Source of the DNA: Hyphomicrobiales bacterium
Lineage (GTDB): Bacteria > Pseudomonadota > Alphaproteobacteria > Rhizobiales > Rhizobiaceae
Assembly: GCA_900467745.1 (NCBI GenBank)
Contig: UBQW01000010.1
Coordinates: forward strand, 62,001-126,000
Direction of reading: 5' to 3'
DNA length: 64,000 nucleotides
This document shows positions 44,245 through 52,788 of the stretch, piece by piece. The notes below the pieces were generated by a model. That model did no database searches. It was not told where the DNA came from and worked only from the letters and a program-made list of their open reading frames with translations. Made by a program: the position numbers and the translations under genes. Within the stretch, counting starts at the first letter, position 1; the number at the start of each line of letters is the position of its first letter.

Positions 44245-45029
44245 ATGTCCTCTATCGTTATCATCGGCGGTGGCGAATGCGGCGGACGTGCCGCGCTGCA
44301 GGTGCGCGAGCGCAATTTCGACGGCGCGCTCATGCTAGTGGGCGCGGAAGCACTCCACCCTTACGAGCGGCCGCCGCTGTCGAAGAACGGGATCCTCGAG
44401 GGCGCCGATCCGAAGTTCATCATGGATGCCGATGGCTACAAGGAACGCGGTATCGACGTTCGCCTGGGCGCCGACGCGATCGGCATCGATCGATCGAACA
44501 AGACCGTCGAACTCTCGGACGGAACGACGCTCGCCTATGACAAGCTGCTGCTTGCGACCGGCGCGAGGCCACGTCCGCTCCCCGGCATCGCCGAACGCTC
44601 CGAGCGCGTGCTGACGCTTCGCACCCATGCCGATGCATTGGCGATCAAGCGGCATCTGCATGAGGGCCGGCTTGCCATCGTCGGCGGCGGCTTCATCGGC
44701 CTCGAGCTCGCGGCCATCGCTCGCGGCCTTGGCGCCACCGTCACCCTGATCGAGGGCCTGCCACGCATCCTCTCGCGCGGCGTGCCCGAGGATATCGCCC
44801 ACGCGGTCGCCTCGCGCCACGAGGCGGCGGGCGTGGAAATCCTGTGCGCGAGCCGGATCGAGACCTTCGAGATCGGTGCCGACGGCGTCTCGGAAGGCGC
44901 GTTCGGCTCGAATCCTGGCGGAGCGCCCAGGAGCAGGCGATGCTCGCGGCGGCCAATCTCATGGGTGCGGACGAGCCGATCACCGCCGTGCCGTGGTGCT
45001 GGTCGGATCAATACGAGCTGACGCTTCAA
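44245..45029 (+). pseudogene. Ferredoxin reductase (FAD/NAD, MocF-like) with internal deletion
   Basis: ATG 44245 with GGAG 6 nt upstream starts a good FAD-dependent reductase: IVIIGGGECGGRAALQVR, PYERPPLSK, LLLATGARPRPLPG, then the NAD motif AIVGGGFIGLELAAIARGLG. After SRIETFEIGADG (44884) the next recognisable family segment, RRVRLESWRSAQEQAMLAAA, follows at once in another frame, skipping the region that should hold the second FAD motif (FAAGD). The loss is about 70-80 codons relative to family length. The 3' end is cut after WSDQYELTLQ (45029), where hydroxylase sequence begins. Confidence 0.88.
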
Positions 45030-45551
45030 TCCGGTTTGGCTTGCCTGCATCGTGCTCTTCGTGCCCGTGTTCCACGAAGCCTACTTCTTCGCGATCCACC
45101 GCGCGCTGCACATTCCAGCACTCTACAAATTCGTGCATTCGGTGCACCACAACTCGGTCAATCCGTCTCCCTGGTCATCGCTTGCCATGCACCCGGTCGA
45201 GCACCGCTCTTCTTCGGTGAAGCACTGATCCATCTGGTGATCTTCTCGCATCCGCTGGTCGCCATCTACAATCTGCATTCGCTGGCGCTCGGCGCGGTGG
45301 TCGGCCATGTCGGCTTCGACAAGATCGAGGCGGGCGACGAAGGCGGGCTCGATACCCACGCCTATGCCCACTACCTCCACCACAAGTATTTCGAGGTGAA
45401 CTATGCCGACGGCCTGATCCCGTTCGACAAGCGGTTCGGCACCTGGCACGACGGCACCAAGGATGGCGACGAAGCGATGAACGCGCGCTGGCAGAAGAAG
45501 CTGCAACGCGAGAACGCTCGCAAGGAAGCGCAGGAAGGCAACAAGGCATGA
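45025..45551 (+). pseudogene. Fatty-acid hydroxylase / sterol-desaturase family (MocD-like), N-terminally deleted and frameshifted
   Basis: The homologous part begins in mid-protein (NPVWLACIVLFVPVFHEAYF) directly after the truncated reductase, so the 5' part of this gene and the reductase end were lost in one deletion. The di-iron histidine motifs HRALH and HSVHHN are present; after MAMHPVEH-type sequence (MHPVEH) the frame breaks by one missing base at about 45205 and resumes LFFGEALIHLVIFSHPL, HYLHHKYFEVNY to the stop at 45551. It would have been a membrane di-iron oxygenase fed by the ferredoxin and reductase. Confidence 0.85.
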
Positions 45552-46330
45552 CCCGTGCATTGACCGTAGCCGATCTGCGCGCGCTCAAGGGCAAGCGTCA
45601 ATTCCTAACCATGCATGTCGATAGCCCGGCGGAGGCAGCGGCAGCCGCCGAGGCCGGCATCGAGATGTTCACCTGCGAGGTGGACGAGCAGCTTCCCCGG
45701 ATACGCAAGGCAGCCTCCACCGCCTTCATCCAGGCAGCCCATGTGCAGGGCGCCATTCATGACGAATCGAGCGCCATCCGCGAAGGCTTTCGCGCGCTCG
45801 ATCTCGGCGCCAGCTGTATCTACTTCGCCGGCTCGCTGCGCTTGCTGGAAGCGATGGCCAAGGAGGGCATTCCCGTCAGCGGCCATGTCGGTCTCGTGCC
45901 GCGCTGGGCCACGTGGACGAATTTCCGCTCGATCGGCAAGACGCCTGAGGAGGCGGCATCGATGTATCGTCGCGTGAAGGACTATGAGCAGGCCGGCGCC
46001 TGGGCGGTCGAGATGGAGGTCGTGCCGGTCGCGATCGCCGAGTGGATCACGCGCTCGACGCCGCTGATCACGCTTGGAATGGGCTGCGGCGCGGTCTGCG
46101 ACGCCCAATATCTGTTCTCCTGCGACGTGCTAGGTACAGGCATCAGCCGCGTGCCGCGCCATTCCAAACAATATGCCGATCTGGCGGCGGAAGAGGCGCG
46201 CCTGCAGGATCTGCGCGTGAACGCTTTCCGGACATTCGCCGAGGATGTTCGTGACCGAAAATATCCCGAGACCCGCCATGAGGTTCATGTGGATAAAGAG
46301 GTCCTGGTAGCCGCCAAGACGCTCGTTTGA
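45548..46330 (+). CDS. Ketopantoate hydroxymethyltransferase (PanB)-like protein
   Basis: A 260-residue TIM-barrel protein of the PanB superfamily: TVADLRALKGKRQFLTMHVD, SGHVGLVPRWATW, VEMEVVPVAIAEWITRSTPL and ITLGMGCGAVCDAQYLFSCD follow the family, including the Glu used as general base in VEMEVVP. It lacks the typical PanB opening KKxGEKIxMLTAYD and has no adjacent panC, so pantothenate synthesis is doubtful; an aldol or retro-aldol step on an inositol or rhizopine-type intermediate is an alternative. The start overlaps the hydroxylase stop (ATGA), so it was coupled to the decayed operon yet is itself intact. Confidence 0.85.
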   Translation: MTRALTVADLRALKGKRQFLTMHVDSPAEAAAAAEAGIEMFTCEVDEQLPRIRKAASTAFIQAAHVQGAIHDESSAIREGFRALDLGASCIYFAGSLRLLEAMAKEGIPVSGHVGLVPRWATWTNFRSIGKTPEEAASMYRRVKDYEQAGAWAVEMEVVPVAIAEWITRSTPLITLGMGCGAVCDAQYLFSCDVLGTGISRVPRHSKQYADLAAEEARLQDLRVNAFRTFAEDVRDRKYPETRHEVHVDKEVLVAAKTLV

Positions 46331-46501
46331 GGCGGCCGGCCGGCGTGAACACCGTCAGCCTTCACAACCGATCTCACCAAAAGTTGTAGATGATATCGGC
46401 GTCAGCGTTTATCCGTCCAATCAACCCGGTTGCTAAAAAACCATAATTGCTCCACCTAGAATGTAGACAAACGCGAGCAGTCGGAATTGGATCACAGCTT
46501 G

Positions 46502-48583
46502 ATGCGCATTAAATACGGTTTCCTCGGCATTTTCCTGGCGATTGCGCCCACGGCCCATGCACTGGACATGGGACCGGTGCCGGTTCTGGCGCCGCAAAAG
46601 CAGCAGGAGCAGGCAGCGCAGCTGAGCGCGCAGTTTCTGACGCGCTACAGCTATCGGCCGGTCGCGCTCGACGATAGCCTCTCCGTCAAGATCATGGATC
46701 GCTTCATCAAGTCGCTCGATCCGGATCGGATGATTTTCCTGCAGTCGGACATTAACACCTTCATGGCCGATAGCACCAAGATCGACGACGCCATCAAGAA
46801 AGAAGACCTCAAGCTTCCCTTTTCGATCTTTAATGTCTACGAGCAGCGCATTGTCGATCGCATGACCTATGCCCGCGATCTCCTGAAAAAGGGCTTCGAT
46901 TTCACCGCGCAGGAAGACTACGCGCTGGTGCGCGACGACAAACCCTGGCCGCAATCCGAGGCCGAGAGCAACGATCTCTGGCGCAAGCGGGTGAAGGCCG
47001 ATTGGCTCCGGCTGAAGCTCGGAGGCCAGACCGAAGCCACTATTCGCGACACGCTCGACAAGCGTTACAAGAACGCGCTCGAGCGCGCCTATAAGTACAA
47101 GAGCGACGACGTCTTCCAGTCCTTCATGGACGCTTATTCGACGTCGATCGATCCGCATACCGATTACTTCGGCGCCACCGCATCGGCCGATTTCGATATC
47201 TCGATGAAGCTCTCGCTGGTTGGCATCGGCGCGGTGCTGCAGGAGCGCGACGATTACACGACGATCCGCGAACTCGTTCCGGGTGGCCCGGCGCAGCTTT
47301 CCGGTAAGCTCGCGGTCGGCGACCGTATCACCGGTGTCGGCCAGGGCGCCGACGGCCCGATCAAGGAAGTGATGGGCACGCGCCTCGATGAAGTCGTGCA
47401 GTTGATCCGCGGCGAGAAGGATTCGATCGTCCGCCTGGATATCCTGCCCGCCGATGCCGGCGCCGATGGCGGTCATCGCGTCATCAGTCTCGTGCGCGAC
47501 AAGATCAGCCTCGAAAAGCAGGCGGCCAAGAAGACCGTTCTCCCGGTCAAGGATGGCGACGTCACCCGCAAGATCGGCGTGATCACGCTGCCGGCCTTCT
47601 ACGAAGACTTCGAAGCCCGCCGCAAGGGCGACAAGGACTACAGAAGCGCCAGCCGCGACGTCGCCAAGCTGCTGACCGAGCTCAAGCAGGACAATGTCGA
47701 CGGCGTGCTGATCGACCTGCGCAACAATGGCGGCGGTTCGCTTGCCGAAGCGATCGACCTCACCGGCCTGTTCGTCGGCAAGGGCCCGGTGGTTCAGCAG
47801 CGCGGCGCCGATGGCAAGGTCGAGGTTCAAAGCGACGATCTGCCGACACCGGCTTGGACCGGCCCCGTCGGCGTTCTGATCAATCGCGGCTCAGCCTCCG
47901 CTTCCGAGATCTTCGCGGCCGCCATCCAGGACTATGGCCGTGGCGTGATCATCGGCGAGCCGAGCTTCGGCAAGGGCACGGTGCAGACCGTGGTCAACCT
48001 CGACCAGGTGGCGCGCAACGACAAACCAAAATTCGGCGAGCTGAAGCTGACGATCGCCCAGTTCTTCCGCGTCAACGGCGGCACGACGCAGCTGCGCGGC
48101 GTGACCCCCGACATCGCCCTGCCCGGCCTCTCCGACCCGAAGACCTTCGGCGAAACCAGCTACGACAACGCGCTCCCCTGGACGCAGATCAAGCCCGCCC
48201 GCTACAAGCAGGCTGGCAACCTCAAGGTCGAGCTGCCTAAACTGCAGGCCCTTCACGACAAGCGCGTGGAAAGCGACCCGGACTTCCAGCGTCTTATCGA
48301 AGACGTTGCCGAATTGAAGGCGCAGCGCGACAAGGGCGTGATCTCGCTCAACGAAGCCGACCGCCGCAAGGAGCTGACAGCGCGTGAAAATCGGCTGAAG
48401 TCTCGCGCCCAGTTGGACGATGGCGTCGACACCACCAACGACGACGGCCTGCAATCCAACGAGCGTAGCCTCACGGCCGACATCGCGCTGGAAAATGCCC
48501 GCAAGAAGGCGAAAGACGTTCTCTTAAACGAAGCCACCGCGATCCTTTCCGACGCGGCCGGCTTGCAAGCGGGCGCTCGATAG
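46502..48583 (+). CDS. prc: Carboxy-terminal processing protease Prc/Tsp (S41A)
   Basis: A 693-residue periplasmic protease with a signal peptide (FLGIFLAIAPTAHA, then LDMGPV). Order: N-terminal helical Prc domain (about residues 20-230), PDZ (about 240-320; LVGIGAVLQERDDYTTIREL), S41 core with catalytic S466 in GSASASE and K491 in FGKGTVQ (D477 at the expected +11), and the C-terminal DUF3340 Tsp tail, Lys/Arg/Glu-rich. Full-length Tsp of this kind degrades misfolded or tagged periplasmic proteins and trims penicillin-binding proteins; rhizobia also carry shorter CtpA. ATG 46502 (MRIKYGF) is preferred to 46487 as it gives a normal signal peptide. Confidence 0.93.
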   Translation: MRIKYGFLGIFLAIAPTAHALDMGPVPVLAPQKQQEQAAQLSAQFLTRYSYRPVALDDSLSVKIMDRFIKSLDPDRMIFLQSDINTFMADSTKIDDAIKKEDLKLPFSIFNVYEQRIVDRMTYARDLLKKGFDFTAQEDYALVRDDKPWPQSEAESNDLWRKRVKADWLRLKLGGQTEATIRDTLDKRYKNALERAYKYKSDDVFQSFMDAYSTSIDPHTDYFGATASADFDISMKLSLVGIGAVLQERDDYTTIRELVPGGPAQLSGKLAVGDRITGVGQGADGPIKEVMGTRLDEVVQLIRGEKDSIVRLDILPADAGADGGHRVISLVRDKISLEKQAAKKTVLPVKDGDVTRKIGVITLPAFYEDFEARRKGDKDYRSASRDVAKLLTELKQDNVDGVLIDLRNNGGGSLAEAIDLTGLFVGKGPVVQQRGADGKVEVQSDDLPTPAWTGPVGVLINRGSASASEIFAAAIQDYGRGVIIGEPSFGKGTVQTVVNLDQVARNDKPKFGELKLTIAQFFRVNGGTTQLRGVTPDIALPGLSDPKTFGETSYDNALPWTQIKPARYKQAGNLKVELPKLQALHDKRVESDPDFQRLIEDVAELKAQRDKGVISLNEADRRKELTARENRLKSRAQLDDGVDTTNDDGLQSNERSLTADIALENARKKAKDVLLNEATAILSDAAGLQAGAR

Positions 48584-48600
48584 GGCTGCCATGACAGACG

Positions 48601-48663
48601 TCGGCGCGTCGCGATACAGTGCGCCGAAGATGAAACGTTAGCACCGGTCTCGTTTGAGGCCGG
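48601..48663. terminator. Two stem-loops between convergent prc and HAD genes
   Basis: TCGGCGC/GCGCCGA (48601-48607 with 48621-48627, 7 bp) and CCGGTCTC/GAGGCCGG (48644-48651 with 48656-48663, one G-T pair, 4-nt loop) lie in tandem in the 88-bp convergent gap, the second followed by CGTTTCGATT. Together they probably end both transcripts. Confidence 0.55.
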
Positions 48664-48671
48664 CGTTTCGA

Positions 48672-49340
48672 TTAGTTCGTCTTGAACCAGACGCTTATCT
48701 TGCCGTCATCTCGGGAATATCTCAGCCCGAGGTAATCTCGAACGGCAATGTGACCCAAAGGGTGGAGCGTGCTGTGGGTTGCCGTGACCAGCACGACGGG
48801 GCAGCCCGCCGCTTCTGCAGCGCGGGTGCCTGCGGGCGCATCCTCGAATGCCAGACACGCACCGGGTTCGAACCCCAGCCGCTTCGCCCCCAGGAGATAG
48901 CAATCCGGATGCGGCTTGCCGCGCGCAACATCCTCGCCGCTGACGATCACCTCAGGGATCGGGATACCCGCGGCAGCAAGCCGTTTCCTTGCCAGCTCAA
49001 TCGGCGCCGAGGTGACGATCGCCCACTGCTTCGGTGGCAGGCTGTTAAGTAACGGTATCGCGCCGGCGACCGGCACTATGCCCTCGACATCCTCCATCTC
49101 CTGGGCCTCGATGCGCCGTGCCTCGTCGACGGGGTCGACGCCTGTGAGGTTGAGACGCTTGAGAACGTCCACGGCCCTGATCCCGTGGATCGTACGGATC
49201 AGCGGCCCGGGTTCGATCCCGTGATCGATCGCCCATCGGCCCCAGATCCGCTCGACCACGGCGGTTGAATCAAGCAGCGTGCCGTCCATGTCGAACAGCA
49301 GTGCTGAAAAGCCTCTATTGAAAATAATGTCGTCTGGCAC
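48672..49340 (-). CDS. HAD-superfamily sugar-phosphate phosphatase
   Basis: A 222-residue HAD-IA hydrolase: nucleophile motif LLFDMDGTLLDS, motif II in WAIVTSAPI, Lys in ARGKPHPDCYLLGAKRLG and acidic motif LAFEDAPAGTRAAEAAG. The pattern is that of sugar-phosphate or glycerol-3-phosphate phosphatases (YfbT/DOG-type). GTG 49340 is chosen for the GGGGGG run 4 nt upstream. It is last of the minus-strand set ROK regulator - ROK kinase - IMPase - HAD, so it probably dephosphorylates an intermediate of the imported sugar. Confidence 0.9.
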   Translation of the reverse strand: MPDDIIFNRGFSALLFDMDGTLLDSTAVVERIWGRWAIDHGIEPGPLIRTIHGIRAVDVLKRLNLTGVDPVDEARRIEAQEMEDVEGIVPVAGAIPLLNSLPPKQWAIVTSAPIELARKRLAAAGIPIPEVIVSGEDVARGKPHPDCYLLGAKRLGFEPGACLAFEDAPAGTRAAEAAGCPVVLVTATHSTLHPLGHIAVRDYLGLRYSRDDGKISVWFKTN

Positions 49341-49415
49341 AAGCCCCCCTTTCAAACGACAGTCCGACCGGCGCCGCTCCCCTGCGACGCCGGTCAGCAC
49401 TCAAACGCGACGTCC

Positions 49416-50204
49416 TCAGCCGTAGATATCGACGAGCGCCTGATAGATCGTCTCGTTGCCGGCAATGACCCGGTTACCCTTGCGCAGACCGTCATCTGCC
49501 AGAAAGTCATTGGTTTTCAGGCCGGCAGCGCGGATGACAGCGATGGCGCCGAGGCAATCCCAGGAATTGATGTGGGGCTCGATGTAGCCAAGCAGGCGAC
49601 CGCTAGCGATGTAGCAGAGCGTCAGCGCGCCCGATCCGTCGCGATAGAACATGCCGCCATTCTTCAAGAAGCGCTCGAACATCGGCAGGAATTCGTCCGG
49701 CGTCACGCGCGGCGAATAGCCGACACCGACGATGCCGTCGCGAATGGTGGTGCCGGGATGCTTGCCGACCGGCGCGCCGTTGAGCGTTGCGGGGAAGTCG
49801 ATGCCGCCGGCGAAAAGTTCGTTGCGCTCTGGCGCATAGACCATGCCGAACTTCAGGATGTTATCCTGGACGAAGGCGATCGAAACGCACCAGCTCGACA
49901 TGCCCGAAATGAAAGGCTGAGTGCCGTCGATTGGATCGACAACCCATATGCCCTGGCCTTCCGCGAATTTGGAGAGGCCGGTCTCTTCGCCGAGAAAGGC
50001 GTCTTCGGGGAAGTGTTTCTCGAGCTGGCCCCGGATCAGCAGTTCGGTGTTGAGATCGGCTTCGCTTGCCATATCCTGCAGGCCCTTGGCCTTGATGGTG
50101 AGGCTGTCGCGGTTCTTGAAATAGCCATCGGCGAGATCGCCGGCCTGGCGGATGAGGTTGAGCGCGAACGAAAAGCGCGCGTTGATATCGGATTGAGCAG
50201 TCAT
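49416..50204 (-). CDS. Inositol-monophosphatase-family phosphatase
   Basis: A 262-residue magnesium-dependent phosphatase: GEETG (metal Glu pair), WVVDPIDGTQPF (metal Asp-Ile-Asp-Gly-Thr) and the late NSWDCLGAIAVIRAAG, where WD supplies the third metal Asp. This subset is often annotated inositol-1-monophosphatase or histidinol-phosphatase. ATG 50204 (MTAQSDINARF) gives standard length. It lies 31 bp after the ROK kinase gene, placing it in the sugar pathway rather than histidine synthesis. Confidence 0.9.
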   Translation of the reverse strand: MTAQSDINARFSFALNLIRQAGDLADGYFKNRDSLTIKAKGLQDMASEADLNTELLIRGQLEKHFPEDAFLGEETGLSKFAEGQGIWVVDPIDGTQPFISGMSSWCVSIAFVQDNILKFGMVYAPERNELFAGGIDFPATLNGAPVGKHPGTTIRDGIVGVGYSPRVTPDEFLPMFERFLKNGGMFYRDGSGALTLCYIASGRLLGYIEPHINSWDCLGAIAVIRAAGLKTNDFLADDGLRKGNRVIAGNETIYQALVDIYG

Positions 50205-50235
50205 GGATCTTTGTCCTTTAAGGGGGCGGGCGAAA

Positions 50236-51132
50236 TCAGTCTTTCCAAAGCCATGCGGCGCCGCGAACCCCGCTGGAATCGCCATGCACGGCCTTGCGGA
50301 TCGGCGTGTTGAATACGGTGGAGAAGGTTCGTTTCGCAAGCGCCGGCGGCAGGTCGATGTAGAGTTCCTCGACATTCGACATCCCGCCGCCCATCACCAG
50401 AATATCCGGGTCGAGTGTGTTGACGACGGTCGCCAGGCCTCTTGCGACGCGATCGACATAGCGATCCCACAAAAGCCCGCAAAGACGATCGCCATTTCGC
50501 TTCTTTTCGATGATCTCACGCGCTTTCAGCTCTTCATTCGTGTGCCGGGTGTATTCGGCCTCAAAAGCGCGCCCGGCGACCCAGGTCTCCATGCAGCCAT
50601 GACGACCGCAATAGCAGGGACGGCCGGGGATTTCGGTGGTATCGGGGAACGGCAGGGGGTTATGACCCCATTCCCCGCCGCTGTTGTTGGGTCCGTGATG
50701 CGCTTTGCCGCCGACAGCGATGCCCGCGCCGGCGCCGGAGCCAAGGATAACGGCGAACACGACATTGTGCCCGACGCCGGCGCCATCCACCGCTTCTGAA
50801 GCGGCGAAACAATCGGCGTCATTTTCCACCCGGATATCGCGCTGGATGGCGTCGTGCAGGTCTTTTTCGACCGGCCGACCGAGCAGCCAGGTGGAGCTTG
50901 CGCCCTTACCCAGCCGGCTGACCGGTTCGAGCGAACCGGGAATGCCGATGCCGAGCGAGCCTTTCTGTCCTGTCTTTGCTTCTAGTGCATCGATCATCGA
51001 TTTGATCATCGCGATGCAGCCGAAATAGTCGTGGCGGGGCGTATTCTCGCGCAGGCGCAGCAGCTCCTCACCCTGATGCGTCATGGCCACACCTTCGATC
51101 TTGGTGCCACCCCAGTCTATTCCTATAAGCAC
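50236..51132 (-). CDS. ROK-family sugar kinase (fructokinase/N-acetylhexosamine kinase-like)
   Basis: A 298-residue kinase: ATP loop MLIGIDWGGTKIEGV, substrate segment RVENDADCFAASEA (catalytic Asp), GSGAGAGIAVGGKAHHG, the ROK zinc site GHNPLPF with CYCGRHGCMETW, and the adenine-site GGGMSN. GTG 51132 has GGGAGGAAAAT upstream. It would phosphorylate the sugar brought in by the adjacent FrcBCA-like importer; the residues visible do not separate fructose from N-acetylglucosamine or mannose. Confidence 0.93.
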   Translation of the reverse strand: MLIGIDWGGTKIEGVAMTHQGEELLRLRENTPRHDYFGCIAMIKSMIDALEAKTGQKGSLGIGIPGSLEPVSRLGKGASSTWLLGRPVEKDLHDAIQRDIRVENDADCFAASEAVDGAGVGHNVVFAVILGSGAGAGIAVGGKAHHGPNNSGGEWGHNPLPFPDTTEIPGRPCYCGRHGCMETWVAGRAFEAEYTRHTNEELKAREIIEKKRNGDRLCGLLWDRYVDRVARGLATVVNTLDPDILVMGGGMSNVEELYIDLPPALAKRTFSTVFNTPIRKAVHGDSSGVRGAAWLWKD

Positions 51133-51182
51133 GATTTTCCTCCCGGGCTCCTTGGGAAAGCCCCATTGCGTAGTGATATCGA

Positions 51183-52418
51183 TTACGATGCGGCCGAGCT
51201 GAAGAGCACGTCGCGGTCGCGTGCGTAGTCCGCCAGAAGCGGAAGGCTGGCTGCCCCGAGCACGCGGGCGTCACTGCCGATCTTGCCTTCGACAACTTCC
51301 ACCGGTGCAACGCCCTGCATTTCCAGACGCTCGAGTTTCTCCCTGGTCTTCTCGACGACGACGGATCGGACATGCGGCGGGAAGCCGCCGTCGATGACGA
51401 CGTGATGGAAATCGATGACCGAGATGAACGATCCGATCGCCAGCGCGAGACTGTCCGTGGTCTGTTCGATCCAGCGGTCGAGCACTTCTCCGATATGCGC
51501 CCAGTTGTCCGATTTGTGCCAGATGACGCTCGGATCTCCGCCCTCGGCGACGATCATTCGCTCCAAGAGATAGATCGACGCGCACTGGATGAGGCGCTTG
51601 GGCTGGCCGCCCGGCGTCATCGAGGGGACGGGCGCCGAGCCGATAGAGCCTGCATAGCCGCGCCGCCCCGGATACAGCGATCCGTCAAGCACGACGCCGC
51701 CGCCGATCAGCGTGGCGAAGAAGATATAGAGGAAGTCCGGATATTTGCGGCCCTCGCCGAAGGCGAGTTCGGCGGCGCAGGCGGCGGTGGCATCGTTATA
51801 GGAATGAACAGGGAGAGCGAACATCTGTTCCAGTTCGGCTTTCAGGTCGAACTGCTTCCAGGATTCGACCACCTCATGCGGCGCGCCGACCTCTTCCTCC
51901 CAGCTCCACATTTCCGACGGAGCGGCAATGCCGATCCCGCGCATGCGGGAAAATTGCAGCCGCGTCATGTTGTCGATAATCTCGTTGACGCCTTGTTTCA
52001 GGAAGGCGAGCAGGAGGCTCGGCGTCGGATAGCGGTATGTCGTGCTGATGAAGCGGCGCACGGCGCCCGACAGGTCCATCAGCACCAGTTCGGCGGTGCG
52101 GCGCCCGAGCTTCAGGCCGATCGAGAAGGCACCTTCGGGATTGAGCGACATGGGCACGGACGGCTGGCCGACCTTGCCGCGCTGCGGCGTGCCCTTGATC
52201 AGCAGGCCCTCACCCTCAAGCTGTTTCATGATCACGGAACTTGCCTGCGTGGAAAGCCCCGTCAGCCGCGAGATCTCGACTTTCGACAGCGAACCATGCG
52301 CACGCACCAGCGACAGCACCAGCCGCTCGTTATAGAGCTTGATCCCGGTCTGATTGGTGCCGCGGCTTGGATCGCCTAAGCTTGGCTGACCTTGATCGGC
52401 CCGTTCCATTTCAAGCAA
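51183..52418 (-). CDS. ROK-family transcriptional repressor
   Basis: A protein of about 411 residues: helix-turn-helix at about residues 27-75 (LSLVRAHGSLSKVEISRLTG, QASSVIMKQLEGEGLL), then a ROK domain (FSIGLKLGRRTAELVLMDLS). The ROK zinc motif (CxCGxxGC) is absent, as in many regulators. Starts possible at TTG 52436, TTG 52418 and ATG 52409; 52418 has GGAGGGG at good spacing. It is divergent from the FrcBCA-like operon and resembles FrcR-type regulators. The repeats at 52535-52679 are its likely operators. Confidence 0.9.
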   Translation of the reverse strand: MLEMERADQGQPSLGDPSRGTNQTGIKLYNERLVLSLVRAHGSLSKVEISRLTGLSTQASSVIMKQLEGEGLLIKGTPQRGKVGQPSVPMSLNPEGAFSIGLKLGRRTAELVLMDLSGAVRRFISTTYRYPTPSLLLAFLKQGVNEIIDNMTRLQFSRMRGIGIAAPSEMWSWEEEVGAPHEVVESWKQFDLKAELEQMFALPVHSYNDATAACAAELAFGEGRKYPDFLYIFFATLIGGGVVLDGSLYPGRRGYAGSIGSAPVPSMTPGGQPKRLIQCASIYLLERMIVAEGGDPSVIWHKSDNWAHIGEVLDRWIEQTTDSLALAIGSFISVIDFHHVVIDGGFPPHVRSVVVEKTREKLERLEMQGVAPVEVVEGKIGSDARVLGAASLPLLADYARDRDVLFSSAAS

Positions 52419-52534
52419 GCTCGTCCCCTCCACCAAGACACGCCCTCATTCTAGCGCAGCCATAGCAAAGCGCCGATCGCGCTGCTGGGCAAGTGCTCAT
52501 CGATGTCTGCACTATCGAAAAGAAACGTACAATC

Positions 52535-52569
52535 GTCAATAGATAAATCATACCGGGTGATTTTTTATC
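52535..52569. promoter_or_regulatory. Candidate ROK operator, element 1
   Basis: Contains GTCAATAGATAA (52535-52546), ATAAATCATACCGG (52543-52556) and the near-palindrome AAATCA-taccggg-TGATTT (52545-52563). GTCAATAGATAA recurs as its exact inverse, and ATAAATCATACCGG as an exact direct copy, in element 2. Confidence 0.65.
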
Positions 52570-52652
52570 GATGTGAGCTTGGAGAAGCATGCTGCTTGCG
52601 CGCCGTAAATTGCCGAAAAGCGAGCATCTTTGTTGCTGTATCTACATCATTA

Positions 52653-52679
52653 ATAAATCATACCGGCTTATCTATTGAC
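52653..52679. promoter_or_regulatory. Candidate ROK operator, element 2, overlapping the putative -35 box
   Basis: Contains ATAAATCATACCGG (52653-52666) 110 bp from its copy in element 1, and TTATCTATTGAC (52668-52679), the inverse of element 1's GTCAATAGATAA. TTATCTATTGAC runs into TTGACA, so a bound repressor would cover the -35 box. Confidence 0.65.
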
Positions 52680-52788
52680 AGATGTTTCCTTTGGTGTTTG
52701 CTTATGAAGGTCGGCGGTGAGGAGCCAATGACACCAGACATTCACGGGTTGAGAGAGCCAACGGCCTTTTGGGCATAGGGAGGAACAC

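Larger units (their letters stand above)
52419..52788. other. Regulatory gap between ROK regulator and FrcB-like operon
   Basis: A roughly 370-bp AT-rich gap in a GC-rich window. It contains the two repeat-bearing elements listed separately and a TTGACA at 52675-52680 that could be the -35 box of the transporter promoter. GGGAGGAAC before 52789 is the ribosome-binding site of the SBP gene. No gene seen. Confidence 0.7.

Noticed and set aside
44844..45551. A single 235-residue protein made of reductase and hydroxylase pieces
   Set aside because: The frame only stays open by chance across two deletion junctions; its parts belong to two different families and the middle is out-of-frame nonsense, so I annotate two pseudogenes.
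52437..52780. Small open frame (91 codons) at 52503-52778 in the ROK/FrcB gap
   Set aside because: It runs through the repeat elements and the putative promoter, has no ribosome-binding site and no recognisable sequence.
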